A DNA stretch of 64,000 nucleotides from Branchiostoma floridae. Lineage: Eukaryota; Chordata; Leptocardii; Amphioxiformes; Branchiostomatidae. The position numbers and the translations under genes are program-made. Below the pieces are notes generated by a model. It did not search any database and had not been told where the DNA came from. It worked only from the letters and a program-made list of their open reading frames with translations. Positions 1-11,933 of this stretch are shown here, in pieces. Position 1 is the stretch's first letter. Every line of letters starts with the position of its first letter. The stretch is taken from positions 19,337,686 through 19,401,685 of the forward strand of contig NC_049979.1 in NCBI RefSeq assembly GCF_000003815.2. Direction: 5' to 3'.

Positions 1-753
1 GTCGATACTATATTGTTCGGTGCAACATGACATTGAAATGAAAAAGACAATTTTTGCAGCTGAGGTGGCATAAAAACAGTGCTACTGCGAACGTATAAAT
101 CAACACCGTCTATGGTACGGAATACGTCAGCTATATGTTTTCAATTTGTCACAGTGTTTTCTTTCTTGTGCTGGAAACATTTCCAAAGCACTAACAAAAA
201 CACACGTGAATAATAGTTTCTCATTATAAACACTATCTACGCGCAAGTTGATATAGCTGTTGCTAAATGCTACATAAACACTGGTAAAGTACCAGTCTTA
301 AGAAACGCGGGTAAATGCATCAGTTCCTAAATACTAGAAAAAACAGTCATGTTGGAGGTGAAGATATCCCTTGGCCAGGTGCATATACCAAAATGTGCGT
401 TATTCTAATTAATACCTAATATTTGCATAATTAATAAAGACATTACATAGTTCTTTTGTGGTCACTTCATGGTAGAGACTTCCTATTGGAGATATATAGG
501 TTGCTTGAGGACAGGTGAATACAATGAAATACATCTTATGTCAAGACTCAGGTATATGCAATAATGGGAATACAAGGGACCCAACCCTCCTTGTCTGAAA
601 CAAGTTCAACTATCTTATTACCATGTAATTACGTTAATATTGATACTATGAATGGAGTTATGTATCAAACTCGTGTACTTATTTCATTTTGAAACTGCAT
701 TTTGTGATTTATACCAACCAACTTCTAAAATGTCATGTAAACCCGTTTTTTTT
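1..753. other. AT-rich stretch, no gene seen
   Basis: No exon, RNA gene or clear repeat was recognised here. It may be intronic if the missing first exons of SLC27 copy A lie left of the window, but nothing in the sequence shows that. Confidence 0.4.
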
Positions 754-926
754 GGGAGGGGGCGAAATCGCTAAAGGGGGGCGAGGTAGGGGGGCGAGAT
801 CACTAGCCGGGGAGGGCGAGATCGCTAGTGATTTCGCCCCGGGGGGGCGAGATCGCTAGTGATTTCGCCCCGGGGGGGGGGGGGGGCGAAATCCCGGGGG
901 GGGGGGGGAAATCCCTGTCCCCCCCG
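754..926. repeat. G-run / palindromic low-complexity block
   Basis: Long runs of G alternate with short inverted repeats built on GGGCGA-GATCGCTAGTGAT-TTCGCCC. One unit occurs twice almost unchanged, followed by G runs of 13 or more and a C run. The block could form G-quadruplexes on the plus strand and hairpins at each unit. Runs this long are also prone to sequencing error. Confidence 0.75.
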
Positions 927-1082
927 TAAATATGGGACCCGATATTTCTTCAAACCTCCAGATCGAAAGGGGGTCAACGTGACTTTTTTTTAAAACAAAA
1001 ACTTAACTGTGAAAGCTTTGCTTTAAGGGTACCCTGTCTTAAGCTCATGTTTGACATCCTCGGAGTACCCCAAAACTAGTGC

Positions 1083-1298
1083 GTGAGGGCGAAAAAAGAA
1101 CAATCCAGCCAAAAAATGCTGTTAAATCACAGGACTCAACATCCAGTCCATTCTTCAAAAAAAGACCAGTCAGAGACAGAAAAACCGGTCAACAGGTCAA
1201 AACGACCTAAAAACAACTCACCTGCTCACGAGACGGAAGAACCCCAGCGAAAACAACAAAAAGGTGCCCCACCTCCACAACAAAGTGGCACGACCTGA
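1083..1298 (+). pseudogene. Possible LINE ORF1 C-terminal remnant
   Basis: A 71-codon open frame rich in Lys, Gln, Ser and Pro with no recognisable fold. It ends about 250 bases before the endonuclease frame of the following LINE and runs in the same direction, as the tail of ORF1 would in an L1/Tx1-type element. No zinc knuckle or RRM is visible, so position is the only support. Confidence 0.25.
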
Positions 1299-1859
1299 GG
1301 CTAGTGACACCGCATAACGAACTGGACCGGATACTGGACTCATAGGTCTCTGGATTATGGATTGTACAAAGCAAATACGAACTGAGTTCATTATGATATT
1401 AATACAAGCCAAAGGTGAGTGCTTTATGCCTCAATGCTCTTGTCAAACGGTGGAATGTGAGGAGCAGAATGGTGATACGCTGTTTGTTAACATCAACAAA
1501 ATAAACAGCATCAAAGTAACGTTAATTGTACCATCAACATGAGCTTGTGTAACTTATCTCATATCTCCCAACGTTCGAGGACTCCTCGAAAAAAACAAAA
1601 ACAGGATCAATACTTTCATTTGTAAAGAGACAAAAAGCTGACGTAATATTTCTCCAGGAAACACATTTCACCAATGACACCAGACATGTTCTAACTAAAG
1701 AATGGCAAGGTCCATGCTTTCGGAGCTTCGGATCAAATTCAAGCAGAGGCCTCGCCGTACTGATTAAACCTACTCTTGATTTTGTCCTACATGATTGTAA
1801 TTCCGTAGATTGTGATGGCAGAACACTTCTCTTGAAGGTGTAGAGCTTTGTCTCGTGAA

Positions 1860-3087
1860 CATATAGATAGATAGAACTTTATTGCACGACAATTGCACAT
1901 GGTACAAAGTATGGCAACAACAATTACATAAAGTACAAAATGGAGGTATAGGATAACGCTTAACACTCGTTCTCATTGAAATGTCGAAAATGGCATTTTT
2001 TTGGTCGAAAAATAAATCGGCTTTATTTTCACTAAAAACTACTTGGTTGTTTAGGAAAATTCCTCTTTTAACCATAGCCAAAAAATGGCAACTTATTATT
2101 TTCGGTCCCATTGATAATGCATTACAGGGCGTGTAACAAACGTTACCGGTAACGTTTGTTACAACAGTAGACTTTACCTGTTTTCTTCGAAAGGACTTAC
2201 CTTATTGACTACATCATTTAGGTATAAGTGGATGTCCCTCGAGACATTTAAAAAGTGGGCAGCTTTTTTACACCAGGTCAAATAGAAAGCTTAGACAGCA
2301 TCGAACAATGGTAACGTTTGTTACAATCATTTCTGTACAACATTTGGTTAAGCAAGGTGGGATACAAATGACAGTCAACAACCCTTTCTTGTTTCTTTAG
2401 AAAGTCAGAAAAATTGTACAGCGTCACAAAAACGGCCATTTGTAGTCTTATACGTGCATAATATAACCGTGGCAGCCATCGTACTAGTGGTGGTAACGTT
2501 TGTTACAGAATCTGGCGACAGGTATAAACCACCTCACACAGCCTCCAAGATCAGTGACAGGAGCGATCTGACGTGATCGGGCAGAGGGCCTGGGTAGCTG
2601 GTTTCACCTGCCGAACAATCATTCTGGGAACTGAATTTTTACATTTTGGGCTGCTATTTGAATTCTTCGTTTTTTCTCAGGCGACAGCCATTTTTTAGGG
2701 TGTGAAATCCCATCCGTGGCTACAATAATCTTCTAACCCATCAACCTCTACGAATGCTGTTGTGCATCTTTTGTAAAACATTACAGGGGTTGTGGAAAAA
2801 TGAAGGGACCGGTGATGTTCTCTATAATTTGCTCCATATCAAGGAGTAAAGTCAGGCGACAGCATTTCGACATTTAAATGAGAACGAGCCTCAAACAAGC
2901 TAGTTAACATAACAATAAGGGCTAACATAATTCATTCATATAGTATCATAATGAAGTAAGCTAATCATTAGCTTCAGTATTCTTTCTAATAGCGAAGCAG
3001 TCCTTGATATATTTGCCTATTTTTGCATTATGGGAGTTCTGACATCTAAATATATGTGCAAATCTGTCTGTAGCATTAAGTCTTTTA
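1860..3087 (-). mobile_element. Antisense LINE 3' end inserted in the LINE
   Basis: Read on the minus strand, 3090-2893 encodes a LINE C-terminus (KIGKYIKDCFAIRK-like). 1967-1862 is its 3' UTR ending with an AATAAA-bearing GCAATAAAGTTC. The same tail and UTR recur at 41640-42123. The insertion splits the endonuclease frame of the host LINE between NIY and APN. It is itself interrupted by the inverted-repeat element at 1968-2893. Confidence 0.75.
1968..2893. mobile_element. Non-autonomous DNA element with inverted termini
   Basis: The left end CTCGTTCTCATTGAAATGTC and right end GACATTTAAATGAGAACGAG are inverted copies of each other. The interior holds a 32-bp perfect palindrome at 2132-2163 and further copies of GGTAACGTTTGTTACA at 2310 and 2492. 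No transposase frame is visible. The copy of the surrounding LINE tail at 41640-42123 lacks this segment, which supports a discrete insertion. No target-site duplication was recognised. Confidence 0.7.
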
Positions 3088-4012
3088 TGCCCCCAACAGA
3101 ACCAAGGAAAGAAATGATTTCTTTAAAAAGGTATCCAACTGGTTTAAGTGTCACAATCCAATTGATCTACTCTGTGGAGGAGATATGAATTGTGCAAAAA
3201 AATCCCCTTGTTTACAAAAAAAGGTGGTAGAGCTGACACAGCACTAAGATAAGTTACAGCTATGAAAAACCTATGCTCTAAGTTAGATATGTGTGATGCC
3301 TGGAGGTCAGTGAATGCTGACACCCGACAATATACATGGAGGAGCTTGGCCCAAAATGTGGCATGTAGACTTGATTATTGGCTCATCCATAAAAGACTAG
3401 TAGAAAATATAGAAAAATGTGACATTAGACCTGCAATTCTTACTTATCACCAGGCGGCCTTTCTAAAGCTCAGGTTCGATAGAAGCTCTCGAGGCCCTGG
3501 GCTATTTAAACTAAATGTGACTCTCTTAGAAGATGAAGAATATGTCTTAGACGTTTTTGATATAATAGAAGAACAGAAAAACAGTAGCATTAACTCAAGC
3601 AGAGATAAGGTAGACATGTACCTCGTAAAAATATCAGAATTCTCCAGACAATACGGGGCAAAGAAAGCTAGGCAAAACAGGGAAAATATGGAACGTCTTG
3701 CGAGAAAATTATGTCATCTCACAACTGTAGTTGATGGAAATCCAACAAATGAAGACATCCTGACCTATAAGCAAGTTAAATCTGATCCAGAAATTCTTTA
3801 CAAGAAAAAGTGCCATGGTGAATATATTAGATGTCGAGCCAAATGGAGAGAAGAAGGGGAAAAACTGTCTAAATATTTCTTGAATCTGGAAAAAAACGAG
3901 GCATAGATAAGGAAATTGATTGTTTATATATTGAGGGAAAGAAAGTGACAGAGACCACAGAAATCTTGAATGAATGCACCAATTATTGCACCTACCTCTT
4001 AGACTGTTAGAG

Positions 4013-4408
4013 ACAATTGTCGCCATTTCAATAACGTTTTTGTTGCCATTCTTCCAAGGGCGATGTGGCCCCATGCTCAGACCCTGGGCCTCCTCACCCT
4101 GGAGAGCAGATCCTCTGGCAAGCATATTGACTAGGGATGCTATGATGCTATTGGGTCACATGTGGCCAGTTTTTTTAACAGGCGAAAATCGCTCGCGCGG
4201 ATGTCATCCATCAGACTAAGACGGTGTGGCCTAACGTACACCGGGTTCTCTCTTTGGCACTCTATAAGTCTTAATGGTTGTGTGTTTTATTTCTCTTGTT
4301 ATAGAAAAAAACACAATTAGAAACGCCACAATATGATGTGCAGAATGAAGACGGAGCCACATATGAAACAGTGAACATGACTCAATTGCAATCTCCTTTT
4401 TCGAAAAG
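4013..4408 (+). repeat. Intron sequence duplicated with SLC27 copy B
   Basis: Non-coding sequence that aligns by eye with 11205-11585 (shared stretches such as CTATGATGCTATTGGGTCAC). It is the intron just before exon 3, so the segmental duplication starts within this intron and not at the gene start. Confidence 0.7.
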
Positions 4409-7400
4409 GTTTTCCCAAAGCTGCCAAAGTGACCATGGGAAGGTTTTCCAAATCAGCCTGTTTCTTCGGGGTTTCGAACGTGAAGGCCAATGATGTTGTG
4501 TACGTGACTCTGCCCCTGTACCATTCCAACGCGCTGACTTTCGGACTGGGAGGCGCCATTGAGTATGGTACGTATCATACTTGGTGGATTTTTAAGATAC
4601 TCGTTGAATTATCTGCTTTTAAGTCTATAAACAGGGGGGATATTCGGAAGACCCGCACGTACACACACGCACATACACGAACCTGGTTTGTTTTGCAGGG
4701 CACACTATGGCATTGGCCAGGAAGTTTTCAGTGACACGATTTTGGGACGACTGTCGCAAATACAACGCAACAATCATCCTGTACATCGGAGAGCTACTTA
4801 GATACCTTTGTGCTCCACCAAAGGTACTTTAATTTTCATATCAAACAAATTGGGGTTTGATTGGGATATCAAATAATAACATGATATAAGGGCCAACATA
4901 CAGCTCAGTTTGCAAGTGCACATCTTACACCAGACCCCTGCCGAGCTTCTCGATCATGTCGGGGATCATGTACCTACAATTATCATTATATACATATCTT
5001 ATTTGATTTTGTTGTGTTTTAGTGATAACGTATTGTTATCTGATATACGTACGTTGTTCTGATGGCTCCCGATTTCAACAACATTGTCTCCAATCAATCA
5101 GCAGACGGTTGAAAACATTTTATTGCCCGGATTTTCAACCAATCATGCAGTTGTGAGAATTCACGAGTTATCCCTACTTTTCACGACCTATATTTCCAGC
5201 CAATTAGTTCCTTACATTCAAGATTTTGCATTGTTTATTGGCGCTACCCCGTTGCCAACAAATACTGCACCCGCCTTACAAATCACTGACCAGCTGTCCC
5301 CTAAATGCTCATCGATATGATTAAGTGTATTGAACAAGAGTCGCTGAGAGCCCAAAATACAAACTGAGGATATCTGAAAAATGATACTGACATGTTCATG
5401 AAAGAAAAAAATATTATCAATGTTGGGACATCTGAATAACAGCCATCACCTGTTTTAGACTCCATTTGACAGGAATCACAGCGCCCGACTGGCCTTTGGG
5501 AACGGACTCCGGCCTGACGTCTGGGTAAAGTTCCGGGACAGGTTTGGGGTAGGGGAGATTATAGAGCTCTTCGGGTCCACGGAGGGGAACGTAGGGTTCG
5601 CCAATCTCACCAATAAAACTGGTGCCGTCGGCATGCTGACTCCATTGCTTAAGGTAAGCAAAGGTTACATGAAAAGAAAATACAACGTTTCCTGATTAAC
5701 GTTACATTCATTGCTTGTAGTATTAAAATACGTACGCGTTTAGCCAGATATACATCAGCAGGCTCTTTTATTTAACATCACATCACCGTAGAAGTATTAC
5801 TTCTATATCTGGTGGCCTCTCAAAGGTACGTATTTCGCGAACCACAGACTGAGTTTCCGAAGTGGTGGATGTGTTCACTGTGACGTCACATACAATCATC
5901 CCATAAACGAACTAAATTTAACGTTAACTTGCGAGGAGTATGCTTGGCTTAATCTGTTTATATTCGTCTTTTTGTTTTCCTGTACAGAGAAATAACGGAG
6001 CCTCCTTTCTGAAAGTAGACCCTGAAACGAGCGAACCTGTCAGAGACCAGAATGGCAGATGCATTCCTGTGAAGCCGGGTAAGTTGAGAACATTTTGCTT
6101 TTCATTATTACCAAGAGAGTGTGAAGGAGTGAGCTGTCGCATGAAAATAAACCATAAAAAATTGTTTCACTCATCGGATTGTAAAATTCTGCTGTGTAAG
6201 GTCCTATTCCTCCACTTCTTAGGGGAGCCGGGTCTTCTTGTTGGTCCTATAACAGACGCCACCCCCTTCTTTGGGTATGAAGGAGACAGGAAGTTAACAG
6301 ACGAGAAGATTCTTCGCAACGTCTTTAAGGAAGGCGACGCTTTTTTCAACACGGGGGACCTGATGATGATGGACAAGGACTACTATGTGTACTTCATAGA
6401 CCGACTGGGGGACACCTACAGGTTCTTCATTATAATTATATTATCACAGTACTTATCACCAGTTTAATTATATATCTCCATCTTGCATTCTTGGTGAACC
6501 GTTAAAATGGCTTTGTGACAAGTAAACAACAACACTATTAATATCAATAACAATTTTCTAAGTTCGTAAAGGATAGAGATGAAAAACAAAAGGAACATTT
6601 ATACAGTATATACAAGGTGTAGGATGACATACATATTATCTATAATGGAATACATAACATCACTTGTCAACAACAATATTTACTAATGAGGCGTCAGGGT
6701 CTGTATATACACGTGTATGGCTATGCGTAAGGTTCGCCTAGGCATTTCCACAGTTATCTTTTGAACGAAGCAGTAGAGGTGGCTGTGCGAGTAGTAGTAG
6801 GGAGAGTGTTAACGTTCCAGAGTGCTGTTGCTCTGTAGATGAATGTTCTCTGGCCTCTGGTGGACTTAGTGAGTTCAGATGTCAGGTGGTCGCTGTTCCT
6901 GAGGGAGTAACGTGACTCAGTGGCAGATGCACGGGTTTTGGGTACCAGGGATTGAAGGTGTGGAGGGCAGTGTCCGTTGAGGAGCTTGTACAGGGTGACA
7001 GCGGTGTGGAATTGTCGTCTGAACTGTAGTGATGGAAGGGATAACTGGGTGTACAGGGATTGGTATGACGGGTACGGGAGTCCATGTTGTTCACTGATTA
7101 TTCTGGCAGTTTGGTATTGAACTGATTCCAGTTTTGTTTCGTCGCGCTTGGTGAGTCCAGCCCAGACGATGTCAGCGTACTCCAGACCAGGTCTGGTGAT
7201 GGTTTTGTAGAGTCTGAGCAGGATATCCTTTGGTACCTTCTTTCTCAGTGCACACAGTAAGCCAGCAGATCTTCTTGACTTAGTGGAGGTTGTTTCAATG
7301 TGTTTAGACCAGGAAAGCGTGTTAGTTAAGGTGACACCCAGATGTTTGTAGCTAGTAACGACTTGTAGGGTACTACCGCCTAGGGTGACTGAAGCAGGGG

Positions 7401-8448
7401 GCCATCACTTTGCATTTGTCCTCGTTGGCTTCTAGCTTCCAGTTTGTTAGCCAGTTGGATACCGACCGTAGGTCCGTGTTGAGTGAGGTGACTACACGTT
7501 GGATGGATCGGTTGCTGGTTGAGAGTGATGTGTCGTCGGTGAACAGGTTTGCGTCGGACTGTGTGCAGCAGGAGGGTAGATCGTTGATGTAGAGGATGAA
7601 GAGGGTGGGACCTAGCACGGAACCTTGTGGGACACCAATGCTTAATATGTCATATCTGAAATACACCTGGCATTTGGTTCCTTACACGAGAGACGAAAAA
7701 GGATCCACAAAGAAAACAGTCATATTTCTTTCATGGGGGTTCAAGATATAACGTTATAGAAAACTAACGTACCAAGGGCTATGAGAGAGAATAGAATGTA
7801 TGATTACATTAGGGTGATTTCGTTTTATTGCCGGCAGATGGAAAGGGGAAAACGTGGCAACAACCGAGGTGGCAGAGGTCTTACATGACATTGAAGGTGT
7901 GCAGGAAGCTAACGTCTACGGGGTTACCGTGCCAGGTAGGAGGCAGGGCTTGTATAGTCACATAGAGATATATATCTAAATAGGGACCTTTATTTGAAGA
8001 TTACATTGATATTTTCACACCGTAATTCACCTGCGATTGCCTACAGCTGTCGAATATCCCTCCCAATGTTTTATACCCAATTTCTATGCATTCCAGCAAG
8101 ACTTAACAGCGCTTAAAGCTGATCAATGTGTATGTTCAAGGTCATGATGGTCGAGCTGGGATGGCCGCCATTGTTGTACATCCGGGACACCTGCCGAACA
8201 TGTGGGAGTGGTACGCCCATCTGTCCTCCCGCCTACCAGGCTACGCCCGCCCGTTGTTCCTCCGTCTCACGCAGCACTTAACCCACACCACCACGTTCAA
8301 ACAGACCAAGGCAGAACTGATAAAGGAGGGATTTGATCCCAACGTTGTCACGGATCGTCTGTACTTTCGTGACGACTCTAAGAAGACCTACGTCCCACTA
8401 GATTCGGAGGTTTACAAGACCATTGCTGTCGGCAAGGCAAAACTTTGA
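4409..8448 (+). CDS. SLC27A: SLC27-like fatty acid transport protein, copy A (5' exons absent)
   Basis: Long-chain fatty acid transport protein / very-long-chain acyl-CoA synthetase, a membrane enzyme that couples fatty-acid uptake to CoA activation. Seven exons match exons 3-9 of copy B: 4409-4567, 4699-4823, 5459-5653, 5988-6078, 6223-6421, 7838-7935, 8141-8448. All are in frame with GT/AG borders and together encode about 391 residues. Family signatures are GFPKAAKVT after the AMP-binding loop, [25 protein letters not shown] and [19 protein letters not shown]. Exon 6 is four codons shorter than in copy B. Exons 1-2, with the N-terminal membrane anchor and the YTSGTTG nucleotide loop, are not found in 1-4408, where broken LINEs stand instead. 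They may lie left of the window, or this copy may be a 5'-truncated duplicate. No stops or frameshifts occur in the exons present. Confidence 0.85.
6560..7680 (-). mobile_element. CR1-like LINE fragment in SLC27 copy A intron
   Basis: Minus-strand reverse transcriptase C-terminal half: [19 protein letters not shown], then the catalytic box as FTDDTSL in place of YADD/FADD, then [25 protein letters not shown] and the C-terminal helical region to about 6690. It is truncated at its 5' end near 7666. It lies in the intron between exons 7 and 8, antisense to the host gene. The altered FTDD box suggests an inactive copy. Confidence 0.85.
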
Positions 8449-9787
8449 AAGAACCGTAAAAACGGCTTACTGTACGATCACCAAATTTGCAGGGGGTGAT
8501 ATGATCGTCGTGTTTCATAATTCCTGGTTTTTATATCATTATGACGTAATATGACGTAATTATGACGTAATTAATTGAATTTTTGGCTAAAACGTGGAAT
8601 TCCCATAATATTTCACACAAAAAGTTACCAACAATTTTTAAGTGTTATAAGACTTCTGTTGTCAAAAGCCGACGCAACGACGTCAAAATGACGTTATAGA
8701 ATGACGTCATCTGTAGTTTAGCTATCCGTCATCTTGGATTATCAACCTTAAATGTCTTAAGATACATTTTTTTCAACATACAACGCTAAATCCCCATGAA
8801 GATGAATTGAAAACGTTCACATGAATGTTTTCTGTAAGAAAATAACAAGTAGTGATGAAATCCGAGTGAAAATATTTAATAAGCTGGTTATACTTTTCAA
8901 AATGATATTGTCGGCCATCTTGTATTTTGACCAATTAGGTAATCTCATTAGCATAATTTATGAATATTTAATTAAAAATGTTTAACTAAGATGTGTTAGA
9001 TTTTAAAGATGTATGAAAAGAAGTTTAGTCTAGCAAGAAAATCTTAAAATACCATTGTTTAAACCAAAATTAGTGATTTTTGTAAAATTTGCCTTTCAGA
9101 AACCCGTTGCCATGGCAACACGAAAAATCATAAACTTACTCTATTTTTTTTAAATTGTTGCCAACAATATTCTAGGAAAAGTCACCAAGTTTGGTTGTTC
9201 TAGCCGTTTGGGAGCTATACATATAGGCGACGTCAAAGCTTTTAGCCAATCCCAACACCCCCCACCCCCCAGTCCGGATAGGGTTAATGTGTGAACCACT
9301 AGCATGTTGTATGCGTGTCGTAATCAAGAAATAAACATGTGATTACAGTACAGTACTAGTTTGAACGTACCGTAGTTTCGGCCAAGACATTATGCAGCAT
9401 TCTCGCATGGGATGATTTTTTTTTTCAAATTCAATTTTGGAACAGTCCATTTTTGTAAAAGGAGGAGGTTGGGTGAAAATTGCTGAATTTGCTCATAAGC
9501 TTTCTAGTTTATCATATAGTAGTACGGCTATCACCTCGCTACCCTGTTCAGAAGAATTTGTCCGGAACTTTTCAAATACTTTCCTCAATACTTCATAGAT
9601 CCAAATACTACAGCCTTCTCGTATAAACACCGTGCAGTGCATGCGACCTTGCGGTCAATGGCCTTAACTTTCAAAAGTCAGCCTTCAAATCTATGACAAA
9701 GGTCAGGGGTAACGCCACAATCTGACTTCACGGAAGTCGCATCTTTACAGAGAGTAATTGAGTCGCTCTGTGCTCGTCTCCTACGCC
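8449..9787. other. Intergenic region between SLC27 copies; CRE-like cluster
   Basis: No exon found. TGACGTAA occurs three times at 8542-8571, and a perfect CRE palindrome TGACGTCA lies at 8702-8709. 9270-9290 shares GGATAGGGTTAA with 47177-47190, so at least part is a dispersed repeat. The promoter of copy B should lie at the right-hand end; no clear TATA box was seen. Confidence 0.5.
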
Positions 9788-11900
9788 ATGGTTAAGCCAA
9801 CAGAAGCCGCGCTGTATGCGACAGTTGGTGGTATCTCTACCGCCGTGGCGGCTCTCAATGTTTTCTACCCGCAAATCCGACAGGACTTGAAGTTTATGTG
9901 GCAATTTCGAGGCGCAATGTCCCGTTTTAGGCGGTACACGTCAGCCCAGCCTCCCGTTTCCCTGGTGGACCGTTTCCTCCACCAGGTGCAGCTCCAACCC
10001 GACAAGCCCTTCGTTCTGTTCGAGGACCAGCTCTACACGTACAAGGACGTGGATGTCATGTCCAACAAGGTGGCCAATGTTTTCCACGGGGAGGTGGTTA
10101 CGTGCGGGGACACCGTCGCCATGTTGGTTTACAACGAACCGGCCTTCATCTGGACTTTCCTGGGCCTGGCTAAGTTGGGAGTGAAGATCGCCCTGTTGAA
10201 CACCAACCTGAGGAACAAGTCCTTAGTGCACTGTTTCAAGGCGGCAGAGGCGAAGGTTCTTATTGTGGGACAAGGTGAGAAGTACCTTCAGACAGATGAT
10301 TAAGTGAGGAGTTCTGTGTTCTGAAACAAGTTTGAAAGTTATGAAAGTTAGTGACAGGATGAACTTTAGAAAGGGGCATGCAGAAAGCCTTTTATCAATA
10401 TAACCCTTCATTCTTTTTACTTCAGCATGCCCATTTCCCGTGTTTAAGATACCTCAGACCCGCGTCGAACCATTTATCATCTCATATAAATGGAGATATA
10501 GTTTTGTGTGTGTGCGTGTATGTTTACTAACCCGATGAAACTATTTAATGATATGTAGGTCATTCACCTGTTGGTCACTCACCTTTGGTCTTACAATTTA
10601 CATGTACAGGAAAAGTTGAATGGTTTTGGGACACGCTGACATCTTGAAAGAGGGACCTTATGGTACCGTCACAGAAGAACCCCTCTCTCTCTGTTATGAT
10701 AAGGTTTTACCATTGAGCTTGCTTTAAGTTGCCTGATGCTTGCAAAGTTGTTCCAAAAGAGAACCATTCTATCTGTATGTTAACTCGCTCATCATACTTT
10801 CTTATGCTATGCACAGGCCAACCTTTACTGGAAGCAACAGTAGAAATCTTACCGTCATTGGAACAGATAGGTGTGACGGTCTGGGTACAGGGAGACAACC
10901 CTGGTCTCAACGACTTTCGTTCATTGGATGATAAAATCAACCAAACCCCGGACCATCCAATCCCATTCAAGCTACGAGAAAACGTCCTCGTAAACGACAC
11001 TTTTTGTTACATCTATACATCTGGAACAACAGGTCAGTATAATTCCCTTTCTACAACTGTAATCTATCTAACAACAATTCTAACAACATCGCCATATCGC
11101 ATGTCAATTGTCCAGGAATTATGACATTTTTGTACTTAACGCTGCTACAAGTTTCCATGGGAACGGGTAAGTCTGGTACGCGATATCTCTTCAAACTTCG
11201 ATTGTGGGAGCGCGCCATTTCAATAATGTTTTTTTTATAGTCATTCTTGCCCAAATAAGGGGACAAGGGCGCTGTGGCCCAATGCCCAGACCATGTGCCT
11301 CCTTACCCTGGATAGCAGATCCTCTGGCAAGCATAAAATGCTGATTGACCTGGGATACTATGATGCTATTGGGTCACATGTGGCCAGGTTATTTAATTTA
11401 TTAGCCCTCGGGCAAGAATTTGCAATAAACATACTATTTAATTTATATAAGACAGTGTGGCCTAACGTCTCTGAAAAAAAACCCCAAACAAAACAAAATA
11501 CCAGTAGAAAACGCCATAAAATGACGTACAGAATCAAAACCACATGAAGCAGTGAACATCACTCAGTCTCATTTTTCCAAAAAAGGTTTGCCCAAAGCTG
11601 CCAAAGTGACCGTGGGAAGGTTATCCCAAGCAGCATGTTCATTCGGGGTTTCGAACGTGAAGGCCAATGATGTTGTGTACGTGACTCTGCCCCTGTACCA
11701 TTCCAACGCGCTGTTTGCCGGCCTGGGAGGCGCCATTGAGTATGGTACGTATCATACTTGGTGGATTGTTAAGATGCTCGTTGAATTATCTGCTTTTAAG
11801 TCTATAAATAGGGAAAAAGATCAGAAGACACACACACGCGCGCACGCACGAACGTACACACACACGCAAACACACACACACACACGCGCGCGCGCACGCA

Positions 11901-11933
<33 letters not shown>

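Larger units (their letters stand above)
1540..4012 (+). mobile_element. L1/Tx1-like non-LTR retrotransposon, broken
   Basis: The left part (about 1577-1860) reads as the start of an APE endonuclease: NVRGLLEKN, then the catalytic-Glu box VIFLQETHF, then SSRGLAVLI. The frame resumes near 3086 with YAPNRTKERNDFF, the CGGDMNC box (consensus GGDFN) and, at 3262-3906, the SRLDYW-type C-terminal endonuclease segment (here CRLDYWLIHKRL) and RGPGLFKLN linker. It ends about where the RT domain should begin. There are frameshifts near 1650, 1855 and 3900, so the element is dead. Its right end coincides with the left edge of the sequence duplicated between the two SLC27 copies. Confidence 0.8.
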
